A stretch of 64,000 nt of DNA from Halopseudomonas pachastrellae (GTDB lineage Bacteria > Pseudomonadota > Gammaproteobacteria > Pseudomonadales > Pseudomonadaceae), in NCBI RefSeq assembly GCF_900114765.1, contig NZ_FOUD01000011.1, positions 78,281 through 142,280 on the forward strand, read 5' to 3'. Both the position numbers and the translations under genes were made by a program. Below are positions 1-8,415 of this stretch, one piece after another; the first letter of the stretch is position 1, and every line of letters starts with the position of its first letter. The notes under the pieces were generated by a model that searched no databases, was not told the origin of the DNA, and was given only the letters and a program-made list of their open reading frames with translations.

Positions 1-3
1 CAA

Positions 4-3000
4 ATGGAACAGGTATCGCCTATGCCCATCTCGATGATCGATGTTCTGTGGTTGGTCTTGTGTGCTGGTCTGGTGTTCAACATGCAGATTGGCTTTCTCT
101 GTCTTGAGTCGGGCCTGACCCGCAGTAAGAACGCGATTAACGTGGCCGTGAAAAACATGGCCGATCTCAGCCTTGCGGTGTTCTGCTACTGGCTGTTCGG
201 CTTTGGCCTGATGTTTGGTGGCAGCGCCGGTGGCTGGTACGGCGAAGGCTTCTCCATGTTGCCCTTTACCGATACCTGGCATTCGGCTTTCTTTCTCTTT
301 CAGGCAATGTTCTGCACCACGGCGGCCACCATCGTGTCCGGCGCCGCCGCAGAGCGCATGCGGTTTGCTTCCTACTTGCTGGTGGCGTTGCTGATTGCCG
401 GGCTGATCTACCCGCTATTCGGCCATTGGGCCTGGGGTGGTGTGTTTGCTGACGGTCTGGGTTGGTTGGCTGCGCGCGGCTTTGTCGATTTTGCCGGCTC
501 CACCGTGGTCCACGGTGTTGGCGGTTGGGTGGCGCTGGCGGTGATTCTGATTCTCGGCCCGCGCCAGGGGCGTTTCGATCAGGACCGCGATGGGCGCAGC
601 ATGCCCGGCTCCAACCTGCCGCTGGCAATGCTCGGCGCGCTGATGCTGATGTTTGGCTGGTTCGGCTTTAACGGTGGCAGCACTCTGAGCTTTGACGGCC
701 GGGTGCCGGGCATCATCGCCAATACGGTGCTGGCGGCCATGGCCGGCACCCTGGGCGGGATGTTCATGTCCTGGTGGCGCTGGCGTCTGGTGGACCCGGT
801 CTACCCGCTCAACGGCATGATTGCCGGCATGGTCGCCATTACCGCAGGCGCCCATGTGATGGATGCGCCGGCGGCGTTCTTCGTCGGCCTGGTTGGCGCG
901 GTGGTGATGTACCTGGCCGACCGCCTGCTGAATCACCTGCGTATCGACGATGCCGTTGGCGCGGTGCCGGTGCACTTGGCCAGTGGCATCTGGGGCACCC
1001 TGGCAGTCGCGTTGTTCGCCAATCTTGAGACGCTGGGCACGGGCCTGAGCCGCACCCAGCAGTTTGTCGCGCAGCTCGAGGGCGTGGTGGTTGCCGGGCT
1101 CTGGGCCTTTGGCGTCACCTGGCTGTTGCTGCGCCTGATCAACCGCTTCTGGCCGATGCGGGTCACACCTGAGGACGAGGTGGCCGGCCTGAACGTATCC
1201 GAGCACGGCGCGCGTACCGAGTTGATCGAGTTGCTGGAGGCAATGGCTGCGCACCAGCGCGATGGCCGCTTTGAGCGCGATGTGCCGGTCGAGCCCTTTA
1301 CCGAGGTCGGTCAGATTGCCGCCCAGTACAACAAGGTGATCCATGCCCTGCGGCGGGCGGTGGGGGTCACCCAGAGCATCATCCGTGACATTCGCGATGG
1401 CGTGGTCACCTGCAACCGCGAAGGTGTGCTGGCCACCTGCAACCCGGGCGCCGAGCGTCTGTTCGGGCTGCCGGCCGGGCTACTGATTGGTCAGCCGCTG
1501 GACCGGCTGGTGGCTGAGCGCAACTGGGCCGGGTTGCCGCTGCCGGAGGCGGGCAGTGAGACCAAGCAGGAAGTGCTGTTCAGCCGTAACGAGCACGACC
1601 AGTTTGTGGCCGAGCTGACGGTCAGTCAGGGGGCGCTGGAGGACGAGCATTACACCTGTCTGATTCGCGATATCACCGAGCGCCGGCGCATCGAGCAGCA
1701 GCTGTTTCAGGAGAAGATGCTGGCGCAGGTTACGCTGGCCTCGATAGGCGACGGCGTGATTACCACCGGGCCCGATGCGCGGGTGCGCTACCTCAACCCG
1801 GTCGCTGAACAACTCACCGGCTGGAGCGAGGAGGAGGCCAGTGACCGGCCCCTCGACGAGATCTATTGTCTTTTTGATGAGGTCACCGGCGAGGGCCTGC
1901 TTAACCCGGTCAGCGCCATGCTGCGGCGCTACCGGCAGGCACTCAGCCGGCAACCGGGCAGCATGTCGCAGCTGCGCCGGCGTGACGGCAGCGAAGTCAC
2001 GGTGCAGGACGCGGTGGCGCCGATTCGTGATGCCGAAGGGCACATCATTGGCGCGGTGCTGACCTTCCGCGATGTCACCGCCAACCGCCGGCTGGCGCGT
2101 GAGCTGTCCCACCAGGCGGCCCACGACACCCTGACCGGGCTGGTCAACCGTAAGGAGTTCGAGCGCCGGGTTGCCCACGCGCTGCAGCGCCATGAGAGCA
2201 GCGGCGGGGAGCAGGTGCTCTGCTACATGGATCTGGACCAGTTCAAGATCGTCAACGACACCTGCGGACACGCGGCCGGTGACGAACTGCTGCGTCAGTT
2301 GGCCAAGCTGTTCCAGTCGCATATTCGCAGCTCCGATGTGCTGGCGCGTTTGGGTGGCGACGAGTTTGGTCTGCTGCTGAGCGGCTGCACGCTGGAAGAG
2401 GCGGTCCCGATTGTCGAGGGTATTCGCACGCTGGTGGAGGAGTATCGCTTCAGCTGGGAGGGCAAGACCTTTGCCGTTGGCGTGAGCATTGGCCTGGTGC
2501 CGGTGGAGGCGCAGATGCTCAGCCTCGACGTGTTGCTCAGCGCGGCAGACAGCGCCTGTTATGCGGCCAAGGATGCCGGGCGCAACCGTATTCATCTGTA
2601 TCAGACCGACGATGCCCAGATGCAGGAGCGGCGCGGCGAGATGCAGTGGGTCAACCGCCTGCGCCAGGCGCTGGATGCCGACCTGCTGCGTCTATACGTG
2701 CAGCCAATCTATCCGATCAGCGAGCGCGACAGTCAGCCCGGCTACGAGGTGCTGGTGCGGCTGCTGGGTAACGACGGGCAGGTGATTCCGCCCGGCGCCT
2801 TCATGCCGGCCGCCGAGCGCTACGATCTGGCCTCGGCGATTGACCGCTGGGTAGTGGGCAACTTCCTCGCCTGGCTGGGCGATTACAACCGCCGTTGCAG
2901 CGGCCCGCTTGGTAACTACTCGATCAACCTGTCGGCGGCGTCGCTGGGTGAGGAAGGCTTTCTCGACTTTGTCCTGGAGGTGCTGGAGCGGCACCAGGTG

Positions 3001-3411
3001 CCCACCAGTCATGTGTGCTTTGAAATCACCGAATCCAGCGCGGTATCCAACCTGGGCAAGGCGGTGGAGTTCATGCGCGGTTTGCGGGACATTGGCTGCC
3101 AGTTTGCGCTGGACGACTTTGGCTCGGGCCTGTCGTCCTTTGCCTACCTTAAGTCGCTGCCGGTGGACTATCTGAAGATTGACGGGGTGTTCGTCAAGGA
3201 CATCGCCAGCGACCCGATCGCCCGCGCCATGGTGGCGTCAATCAACACCATTGGCCACGAGATGGGCTTGCAGACGGTCGCCGAGTTTGTCGAGAGCGAA
3301 GCGATTCTGGAGCAGTTGCGCGAACTGGGTGTGGACTATGCGCAGGGCTATCACCTGGGCCGCCCGCAGCCACTCAGCGAGCTGGACGGCGTGCGCATGA
3401 TGCCGCGCTAA
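4..3411 (+). CDS. Ammonium transporter domain fused to PAS-PAS-GGDEF-EAL (ammonium-responsive c-di-GMP enzyme)
   Basis: This 1135-residue protein carries an Amt/MEP channel at residues ~1-395, a linker, two PAS domains (~460-560 and ~580-700), a GGDEF domain (~710-870) and an EAL domain (~885-1130). The Amt part keeps the pore signatures: the DFAGSTVVHGVGG segment with the first pore histidine and VPVHLASGIWG with the second. The cyclase motif RLGGDEFG and the phosphodiesterase motifs YEVLVRLL and DDFGSG with YLKIDG are intact, so both activities are possible. The likely role is membrane sensing or transport of ammonium coupled to c-di-GMP turnover; that coupling is inferred. The ATG at base 4 lies at the window edge, so an upstream start cannot be excluded. 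It is much longer than the 416-residue AmtB at 23.2 kb. Confidence 0.9.
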   Translation: MEQVSPMPISMIDVLWLVLCAGLVFNMQIGFLCLESGLTRSKNAINVAVKNMADLSLAVFCYWLFGFGLMFGGSAGGWYGEGFSMLPFTDTWHSAFFLFQAMFCTTAATIVSGAAAERMRFASYLLVALLIAGLIYPLFGHWAWGGVFADGLGWLAARGFVDFAGSTVVHGVGGWVALAVILILGPRQGRFDQDRDGRSMPGSNLPLAMLGALMLMFGWFGFNGGSTLSFDGRVPGIIANTVLAAMAGTLGGMFMSWWRWRLVDPVYPLNGMIAGMVAITAGAHVMDAPAAFFVGLVGAVVMYLADRLLNHLRIDDAVGAVPVHLASGIWGTLAVALFANLETLGTGLSRTQQFVAQLEGVVVAGLWAFGVTWLLLRLINRFWPMRVTPEDEVAGLNVSEHGARTELIELLEAMAAHQRDGRFERDVPVEPFTEVGQIAAQYNKVIHALRRAVGVTQSIIRDIRDGVVTCNREGVLATCNPGAERLFGLPAGLLIGQPLDRLVAERNWAGLPLPEAGSETKQEVLFSRNEHDQFVAELTVSQGALEDEHYTCLIRDITERRRIEQQLFQEKMLAQVTLASIGDGVITTGPDARVRYLNPVAEQLTGWSEEEASDRPLDEIYCLFDEVTGEGLLNPVSAMLRRYRQALSRQPGSMSQLRRRDGSEVTVQDAVAPIRDAEGHIIGAVLTFRDVTANRRLARELSHQAAHDTLTGLVNRKEFERRVAHALQRHESSGGEQVLCYMDLDQFKIVNDTCGHAAGDELLRQLAKLFQSHIRSSDVLARLGGDEFGLLLSGCTLEEAVPIVEGIRTLVEEYRFSWEGKTFAVGVSIGLVPVEAQMLSLDVLLSAADSACYAAKDAGRNRIHLYQTDDAQMQERRGEMQWVNRLRQALDADLLRLYVQPIYPISERDSQPGYEVLVRLLGNDGQVIPPGAFMPAAERYDLASAIDRWVVGNFLAWLGDYNRRCSGPLGNYSINLSAASLGEEGFLDFVLEVLERHQVPTSHVCFEITESSAVSNLGKAVEFMRGLRDIGCQFALDDFGSGLSSFAYLKSLPVDYLKIDGVFVKDIASDPIARAMVASINTIGHEMGLQTVAEFVESEAILEQLRELGVDYAQGYHLGRPQPLSELDGVRMMPR

Positions 3412-3416
3412 CGCCC

Positions 3417-3776
3417 TTACGGTGTTGGCTCGGGGCGAGTCCAGAGCCAGCAGGCCACGCAGAGCAGAAACAGCGGCAGGCCGATGCGCAACCAGCCTGG
3501 CGTGGGCACCAGCCAGAGCGCCAGCACGCTGCTGGTCATTACCAGGCTGGCCGCCCATTTGGCGCGCCGTGGTACCGCCCGACGGCTGCGCCAGTCGTGG
3601 ATCAGCGGGCCGTACTTGGGGTGCGCCAGCAGCCTCGCCTCAAGTGCAGGCCAGCCGCGCGCGCCAGCCCAGGCGGCCACCAGCAGAAAGGGAGTGGTAG
3701 GCAGACCCGGCACCACGACGCCAATGGCGCCCAGCGCAACACAGAGCGAGGCCAGTGCACGCCATAGCCAGATCAT
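3417..3776 (-). CDS. DUF454 (YbaN) family inner-membrane protein, copy 1
   Basis: A 119-residue hydrophobic protein of the YbaN/DUF454 family with about three membrane segments. The family hallmark GxxGxVxPGLPTTPFLLxA is visible near residues 18-35, and PRRAKW in the centre is also typical. The function of the family is not established. It sits convergent to the Amt-GGDEF-EAL gene, six bases from its stop. A second paralogue with the same motifs occurs at 13.86-14.23 kb, directly downstream of the heme oxygenase gene; linkage of this family to heme genes is common in Pseudomonas, but here only the second copy shows it. Confidence 0.85.
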   Translation of the reverse strand: MIWLWRALASLCVALGAIGVVVPGLPTTPFLLVAAWAGARGWPALEARLLAHPKYGPLIHDWRSRRAVPRRAKWAASLVMTSSVLALWLVPTPGWLRIGLPLFLLCVACWLWTRPEPTP

Positions 3777-3819
3777 CGTTCAGTGCGCCGTTGGGCAGGC
3801 GTCCTTGAGGCCGGCATGC

Positions 3820-4518
3820 TCAGGGCAGCCAGATACGGAATTCGCCGCCACCGAGCACACCCTGATTACTCAGGGCAATGCGCCCGGTGACGCCGTTGCG
3901 ACGATGCAGGTGAGCAATGCGCTGGCCGAAATACAGCCCCAGCCCGGTGCTGCCGGTGCTCATGTTGATACCCAGCACGTAGTCTGATTGCCCGTCGAGC
4001 ATGGCCTGCGGGTAGCCCGCGCCATCGTCGCTGATAGTGATCAGCAGTTGGTCGCCATCCATGCGCGCGGCCAGGTGGATGGCCGAGCGGGTGTAGCGGA
4101 TGGCATTGTTGATCACATTGCCGACCACCGAGCCGACCAGCTCGCCGTCAAAAAAGCCCATCAGTCCGTCCTCGGCTACCTCATAGCTGCCCTGAATGGA
4201 ACGCGCCCGCAGGATGTCGTCATGGCGTGCCAGCTGGGCCTGCAGAAAGTCATCCAGCTCCAGATAGCTGGGACGCAGCGGCAGCTGATTGACGTCCAGC
4301 TTGTACAGCCCGAGCATCTGCACCAGCATGCCGTTCAGGCGCATGGACTCGTACTCGATCACACCGCGCTCGGCGGCGCTGTCGGCGGTGGGCGGCAGGT
4401 GCGCGATCAGTTGTCCGTAGGACTGCATCAGCAGGCCAAGGGAGTTTTTCATGTCATGCACGGTTGAGGCGATGACCGTAGAAAAGTCCAGCTGCTCGTC
4501 GTCCTTTTGCTCGCTCAC
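3820..4518 (-). CDS. Sensor histidine kinase (soluble, HisKA-HATPase)
   Basis: A 232-residue kinase without membrane segments. The phospho-acceptor region reads STVHDMKNSLGLLMQS near residue 20. The ATP-binding part shows an N box (VGNVINNAIRYT), a G1 box (ISDDGAGYP) and a G2 box (GSTGLGLYF). I chose the GTG start whose first bases overlap the TGA stop of the upstream response-regulator gene (GTGA), because homology begins there; an upstream ATG at 4611 would add 31 residues of low-complexity sequence read in another frame of the neighbour. Overlap with the TPR response regulator indicates translational coupling and a cognate pair. With no sensor domain of its own, its input probably comes from a partner protein. 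Confidence 0.85.
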   Translation of the reverse strand: MSEQKDDEQLDFSTVIASTVHDMKNSLGLLMQSYGQLIAHLPPTADSAAERGVIEYESMRLNGMLVQMLGLYKLDVNQLPLRPSYLELDDFLQAQLARHDDILRARSIQGSYEVAEDGLMGFFDGELVGSVVGNVINNAIRYTRSAIHLAARMDGDQLLITISDDGAGYPQAMLDGQSDYVLGINMSTGSTGLGLYFGQRIAHLHRRNGVTGRIALSNQGVLGGGEFRIWLP

Positions 4519-6119
4519 AGCGAATCGACCCGTTCCAGCAGCTTGCGGTAGCGCTCGTGGCGGGGGTCGCTGATTGGCAGGCTGCGGACCTGCGCCAGGC
4601 ACGCCCGACACTCGGTCAGCAGTGCGTCGTCGGGTGCAGTCAGCAGCAGGCGCAGCAGCGATTGGGCGGTGTTGAGGGCGTAACTGATGTTGCGGGGCTG
4701 CAGTGACAGCGCCTCGCGGAAGGCCTCCAGCGCAGCGGGGTACTGTTGCTGCTGGTAGCTGCGCATGCCTTCACGGTTGCGCGCTGCGGCTTCTTCGCCA
4801 CCATGCAGAATGCCGGGGTTGCTGGTTTGCGCGGCAATGCCGGCCATCACTGCCGGGTCATCGCCGTACATTTCAGCGCAGGTGCCGAGCAACTGATCGG
4901 ACTGCTCAGCGCAGCCCAGCTCGCGCAGTTGTTCGGCAACGGCGAGCGCGGTGTCGGCACTGAAGAAGGTCTCCAGATTGGCCAGCTTGTCGGTGGCGCT
5001 GCGCAGCAGCTGGTCGGCCTCGGCCTGCTTGCCGCTGCGGCGCATAACGTCGGCCTGCAGCAGATCGGCGCGCGCGCCCAGGCCCTGATCGTCCTTCCAG
5101 CTGCGGGTCAGGTCCTCCAGGGTCTGGCGAATCTCGACCTGCACGCGCGGGTTGGGTGCGGTATCGCCACTTTGCACCTTGAGGCTGTCGGCCAGGCTGA
5201 GATGGTGTTCGGGATTGCGAAAGGCAGAGTGGCGGCCCAGGGTCACGGCCTGACGGTAAGCGCGCACGGCGCGCTCCGGGTCCTCGTTGCTGCGGGCGAC
5301 GCGCCCGAGCTCGGCCTGGCGCTGCGGGTTGTTGGGCGAAATTTTTACCGCCTGTTCGAGGAACACCTGTGCCTTGAGGGTCTCGCCGCGTGCCAGCTTG
5401 ACTCGGGCCAGCCCGTCAAAGGCTGCCGGCAGCATCGGAAACTGCTCGATGCCTTGTTCGTAGAGCGCTTCGGCCTGATCCAGCTGGCCGCGTTGCAGCA
5501 GATGGTCGGCCAGCTTCATCAAGGCCCAGGGCAACGGCCGTTGCGCCAGGATGCCCTGCAGCAGTTGTTCCAGCGGCTCATGCTGCTGCAGTGCAGCCAG
5601 TGCGTTGGCCTTGTAGCGCTGACACAGCGGCGCCAGACGCGGATCACGTTGCAGCAGCGCGTCACAGGCGCTGACGACCGCGCGCTGATCCTCGCGTGCC
5701 AGGGCATCGAGGATGGGCGCCAGCAGACTTTTGCGCTCGACCAGCTTGTCCAGTCGCTGTTGCAGGCTGGCGCGGTTGAAAGGCTTGGTCAGATAGGCGT
5801 CGGGTTCAAACTCAAGCGCGGCCATGACCATTGCCTGGCTGCTTTCGGCCGTGACCATGACGAATATGCAGTGGGGGCTGATCAGCTTTTCATGGTGCAG
5901 CTCTTCGAGCACCTGCTGCCCGTTCTTGCCCTGACCGAGGTTGTAGTCGTGCAGGATGACGTCATATCGGGTTTTGCGGCAGAGGCTGAGAGCTTCCTCG
6001 CCGTTGGCGGCAATATCGATGTGCTGGGCGGCCATTTGCCCGAGCATGCCCTTGACCGATGAGCGGAAGTCGCTGAAGTCATCCACTACCAGAAAGCGCA
6101 TGTTGCTGTAGACGATCAT
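4515..6119 (-). CDS. Response regulator with TPR output domain
   Basis: A 534-residue protein. Residues ~7-125 form a receiver domain (FLVVDDFSDF with the acidic pair, the phospho-acceptor in VILHDYNLG, a switch Thr in MVTAES, Lys in YLTKPF). The rest (~140-530) is a helical array of tetratricopeptide-like repeats, e.g. the segment around ALYEQGIEQFPMLPAAFDGLARV. There is no DNA-binding domain, so output is probably by protein-protein contact. The start at MIVYSN precedes the first receiver strand; MRFLVV six codons later is also possible. The stop overlaps the start of the kinase gene. TPR response regulators of this type are widespread in pseudomonads, mostly uncharacterised. Confidence 0.85.
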   Translation of the reverse strand: MIVYSNMRFLVVDDFSDFRSSVKGMLGQMAAQHIDIAANGEEALSLCRKTRYDVILHDYNLGQGKNGQQVLEELHHEKLISPHCIFVMVTAESSQAMVMAALEFEPDAYLTKPFNRASLQQRLDKLVERKSLLAPILDALAREDQRAVVSACDALLQRDPRLAPLCQRYKANALAALQQHEPLEQLLQGILAQRPLPWALMKLADHLLQRGQLDQAEALYEQGIEQFPMLPAAFDGLARVKLARGETLKAQVFLEQAVKISPNNPQRQAELGRVARSNEDPERAVRAYRQAVTLGRHSAFRNPEHHLSLADSLKVQSGDTAPNPRVQVEIRQTLEDLTRSWKDDQGLGARADLLQADVMRRSGKQAEADQLLRSATDKLANLETFFSADTALAVAEQLRELGCAEQSDQLLGTCAEMYGDDPAVMAGIAAQTSNPGILHGGEEAAARNREGMRSYQQQQYPAALEAFREALSLQPRNISYALNTAQSLLRLLLTAPDDALLTECRACLAQVRSLPISDPRHERYRKLLERVDSL

Positions 6120-6340
6120 GATTGTTCTGTTTTCCGCTGGACCTGTATGCATTCTAGACGGTTTGGAACGCCTGCCCGTTCCCGCTGCCAACATCTCGGC
6201 GGGAGCAGTCACAGTATACAGTGAAATCAAAGGGCCACTATTGGTGCGGTCGGCAGAACGGCGAGTGGAGCTGGCAGCGCGCCCGGCAGGCGGGCGCGCA
6301 GAGGCATTAGTACCTTGGCACGTGGTATTTCAACGGCCTG

Positions 6341-7012
6341 CTAGCGACGCCGCGCGATGGCGTCGGACTCTATCACATGCCGTCCGACCGGTGCGATAAG
6401 CGCGGCCTGCAGCATGGCGGCGGCTACATCCGTGGCCTTGACTGCACGCAGCCGCTTGGGGATCAGTGGTTTGAAGGTACGCGATACCAGTAGCCCGACC
6501 AGCTCGCCGGGGCGATCTTCCGGGCGCGCGCCGTCCAGTAGCGACGGCCGCAGCAGGCTCAGGGAACGAAAGTCCATGGCGCTCAGGTCCTGCTCGACCT
6601 CGCCTTTCACGCGCAGGTAGAACGAACCCGAACGCGGGCTGGCGCCCACTGCCGAATTGAGCACAAAGGTGCGCGTGCCGGCGCGCCGGGCCAGCCGTGC
6701 GCAGGTGCTGACATAACCGCGGTCGACCAGGCGAAAGGCCTCGCGCGAGCCAGCGTGTTTGCGTGTGGTGCCCAGCGCGCAGAGGGCGGCATCGCAGTGC
6801 CACCAGTCGGCGTCTTCCGGCAGGTTGTCAAAGTCGACTTGCGGGTTGTCCAGGTGAGCGTAGTGATTGACTGCCGTGGGCAGCGGGCGCCGCGTGGGCG
6901 CTATGACGCGGCTGACATGCGGGTCGGCCAGCGCCTGACGCAGAATCTCCATACCTACCAGCCCGCTACCGCCGAGCACCAGCAGGGACTTGCCTGTGTT
7001 GTTGTTATGCAT
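6341..7012 (-). CDS. NAD(P)-binding atypical SDR (TIP30/YbjT-like) oxidoreductase
   Basis: A 223-residue Rossmann-fold protein. The dinucleotide-binding motif GGSGLVG lies near residue 14, followed by a PTRRPLP strand end typical of NADP-binding atypical SDRs of the HTATIP2/TIP30 group. The segment FVLNSAVGAS and later YLRVKGEVEQDL correspond to the usual Ser and YxxxK positions, so the active-site Lys is retained. Substrate is unknown. It stands alone, transcribed toward the regulator pair, with a 200-base gap before the divergent yebE-like gene. Length is normal for the family. Confidence 0.8.
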   Translation of the reverse strand: MHNNNTGKSLLVLGGSGLVGMEILRQALADPHVSRVIAPTRRPLPTAVNHYAHLDNPQVDFDNLPEDADWWHCDAALCALGTTRKHAGSREAFRLVDRGYVSTCARLARRAGTRTFVLNSAVGASPRSGSFYLRVKGEVEQDLSAMDFRSLSLLRPSLLDGARPEDRPGELVGLLVSRTFKPLIPKRLRAVKATDVAAAMLQAALIAPVGRHVIESDAIARRR

Positions 7013-7213
7013 GTTGTCACTCCGGTCCGTGGGGCTTGGGTACGTGTAATCGCACCTGGCTTTCTGTCAGTTAAGCGCTCTGGCGCGCCGTTGGCGCGTG
7101 GCTGAAAAATGCCGCAACAGCTTGCCATGGAGTGATCGCCTGCAAATCGTGGTCCAAGCACTCATGAGGCGGGCTCAGGCCGGTCTGCGTAACGTCTGGA
7201 TAAGGAGTCTTGA

Positions 7214-7897
7214 ATGAATACCCAAGGGTTGCTTGATCAGTTGTTGAAGTCCGCCAGTGGTGCACTCTCTGGCAACAGCAGCACCAATTCGCGCCAGGGC
7301 AGTGCCGGTGGCAGCCAGCTTGGCAGCCTGCTGTCCGGCGCCGGTGGTGGCGCACTGGCCGCAGGCGCCGTGGGGCTGCTGCTGGGCAACAAGAAGGCGC
7401 GCAAGATGGGCGGCAAGGCCGTGAAGTACGGCGGCATGGCGGCGTTGGGAGTGGTGGCCTTCAAGGCCTGGCAGCAATGGCAGAAGAACAGCGCCAACGC
7501 CCCGCAAGGTCAGCCGCAGACGGTGGACCGCCTGCCGGCGCCGCAGCAGGAACAGCACAGTCACGCCATCCTGCGGGCGTTGATCGGCGCGGCCAAGGCC
7601 GATGGTCACATTGATGACCGTGAGCGAGAGCTGATTGATGCCGAGGTCGCCAAACTGACCAATGACCCGCAGACCCTGCAGTGGTTTGATGCCGAGCTGC
7701 GCAAGCCGCTGGACCCGGCCGAGGTGGCCAGTGCCGCGCAGACCCCGGAGATGGCGGCAGAAATGTATCTGGCCAGCCTGCTGGTGGTGGATGAGCAGAG
7801 CTTTATGGAGAAAGCCTATCTGCAGGAGCTGTCCAGCCAGCTCAAGCTGGACCCGCAGCTGATCGCCGAGCTGGACCACCAGGTGCAGCAGGTTTAG
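7214..7897 (+). CDS. YebE-like DUF533 / TerB-fold membrane protein
   Basis: A 227-residue protein with an N-terminal Gly/Ser-rich part, a hydrophobic Gly-rich stretch (~residues 42-62 and 75-90), and a C-terminal acidic helical TerB-like domain beginning at ILRALIGAAKADGHIDDRE. This architecture matches the YebE/DUF533 inner-membrane family of unknown function, linked in enteric bacteria to envelope stress. The ATG is preceded by a good AAGGAG ribosome site. It converges on cadR, with only three bases between the stops. Confidence 0.85.
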   Translation: MNTQGLLDQLLKSASGALSGNSSTNSRQGSAGGSQLGSLLSGAGGGALAAGAVGLLLGNKKARKMGGKAVKYGGMAALGVVAFKAWQQWQKNSANAPQGQPQTVDRLPAPQQEQHSHAILRALIGAAKADGHIDDRERELIDAEVAKLTNDPQTLQWFDAELRKPLDPAEVASAAQTPEMAAEMYLASLLVVDEQSFMEKAYLQELSSQLKLDPQLIAELDHQVQQV

Positions 7898-7900
7898 CAG

Positions 7901-8341
7901 TCAGTGGCTGTGGCCGACATGTGAGTCTTCGTCCGGCGGCTGCACGGCGCCGCTGGTACCCAGCTGCTGAATGATGCCGCAGGCGTCCATCGCGTGGGGC
8001 GACTGGCAACGGCGGCGCAGCTCGACCAGCTGCTGCTGCAATTGGGTCAGCGCGGCAATGCGCTGGCCCACGTGCTCGATGTGCTCGTCAATCAGCTCGT
8101 TCACGCCGCCGCAGCTCGCGCGGGGCTGCTCGCGCAGGGTCAGCAACTGCTTAATCTCCTGCAGGGTCATGTCCAGCACCCGGCAGTTACGGATAAACAC
8201 CAGTCGCTCCAGGTGGGTTTCACCGTACTGGCGATAGTTGCCGGCGCTGCGCCGAGGCACCGGTAGCAGGCCCTCGCGTTCGTAGTATCGAATCGTCTCC
8301 ACGGCGCAGTCGGTGCGTGCGGCCAGTTCTCCGATTTTCAT
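7901..8341 (-). CDS. cadR: MerR-family Cd(II)/Pb(II)-responsive regulator CadR
   Basis: A 146-residue MerR regulator. The N-terminal winged helix (MKIGELAARTDCAVETIRYYEREGLLP) is followed by a long dimerisation helix. The metal-site cysteines of CadR are visible: Cys in SCGGVNEL near residue 77, and Cys at CQSP and ACGIIQQ. The C-terminal tail ends DEDSHVGHSH, a His-rich tail as in Pseudomonas CadR. The start is chosen at MKIGEL, where homology begins. It is divergent from cadA, and a classical MerR-type 19-bp-spacer promoter lies between them. Although its target cadA is broken, the regulator appears intact. Confidence 0.92.
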   Translation of the reverse strand: MKIGELAARTDCAVETIRYYEREGLLPVPRRSAGNYRQYGETHLERLVFIRNCRVLDMTLQEIKQLLTLREQPRASCGGVNELIDEHIEHVGQRIAALTQLQQQLVELRRRCQSPHAMDACGIIQQLGTSGAVQPPDEDSHVGHSH

Positions 8342-8358
8342 CTTCGCTCTCCGGTTGC

Positions 8359-8389
8359 TTGACTCTATAGTGGCTACAGGGTTTTTACT
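8359..8389 (+). promoter_or_regulatory. CadR-type operator/promoter of cadA
   Basis: A -35 box TTGACT (8359-8364) and a -10 box TTTACT (8384-8389) are separated by 19 bp, the over-long spacing typical of MerR-regulated promoters. The dyad ACTCTATAG - TGG - CTACAGGGT (8362-8382) fills the spacer. It points toward cadA. The cadR start lies 18 bases upstream on the other strand, so autoregulation is likely. Confidence 0.85.
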
Positions 8390-8415
8390 TGGCAACAGAC
8401 TCAGAGACAACTGCC

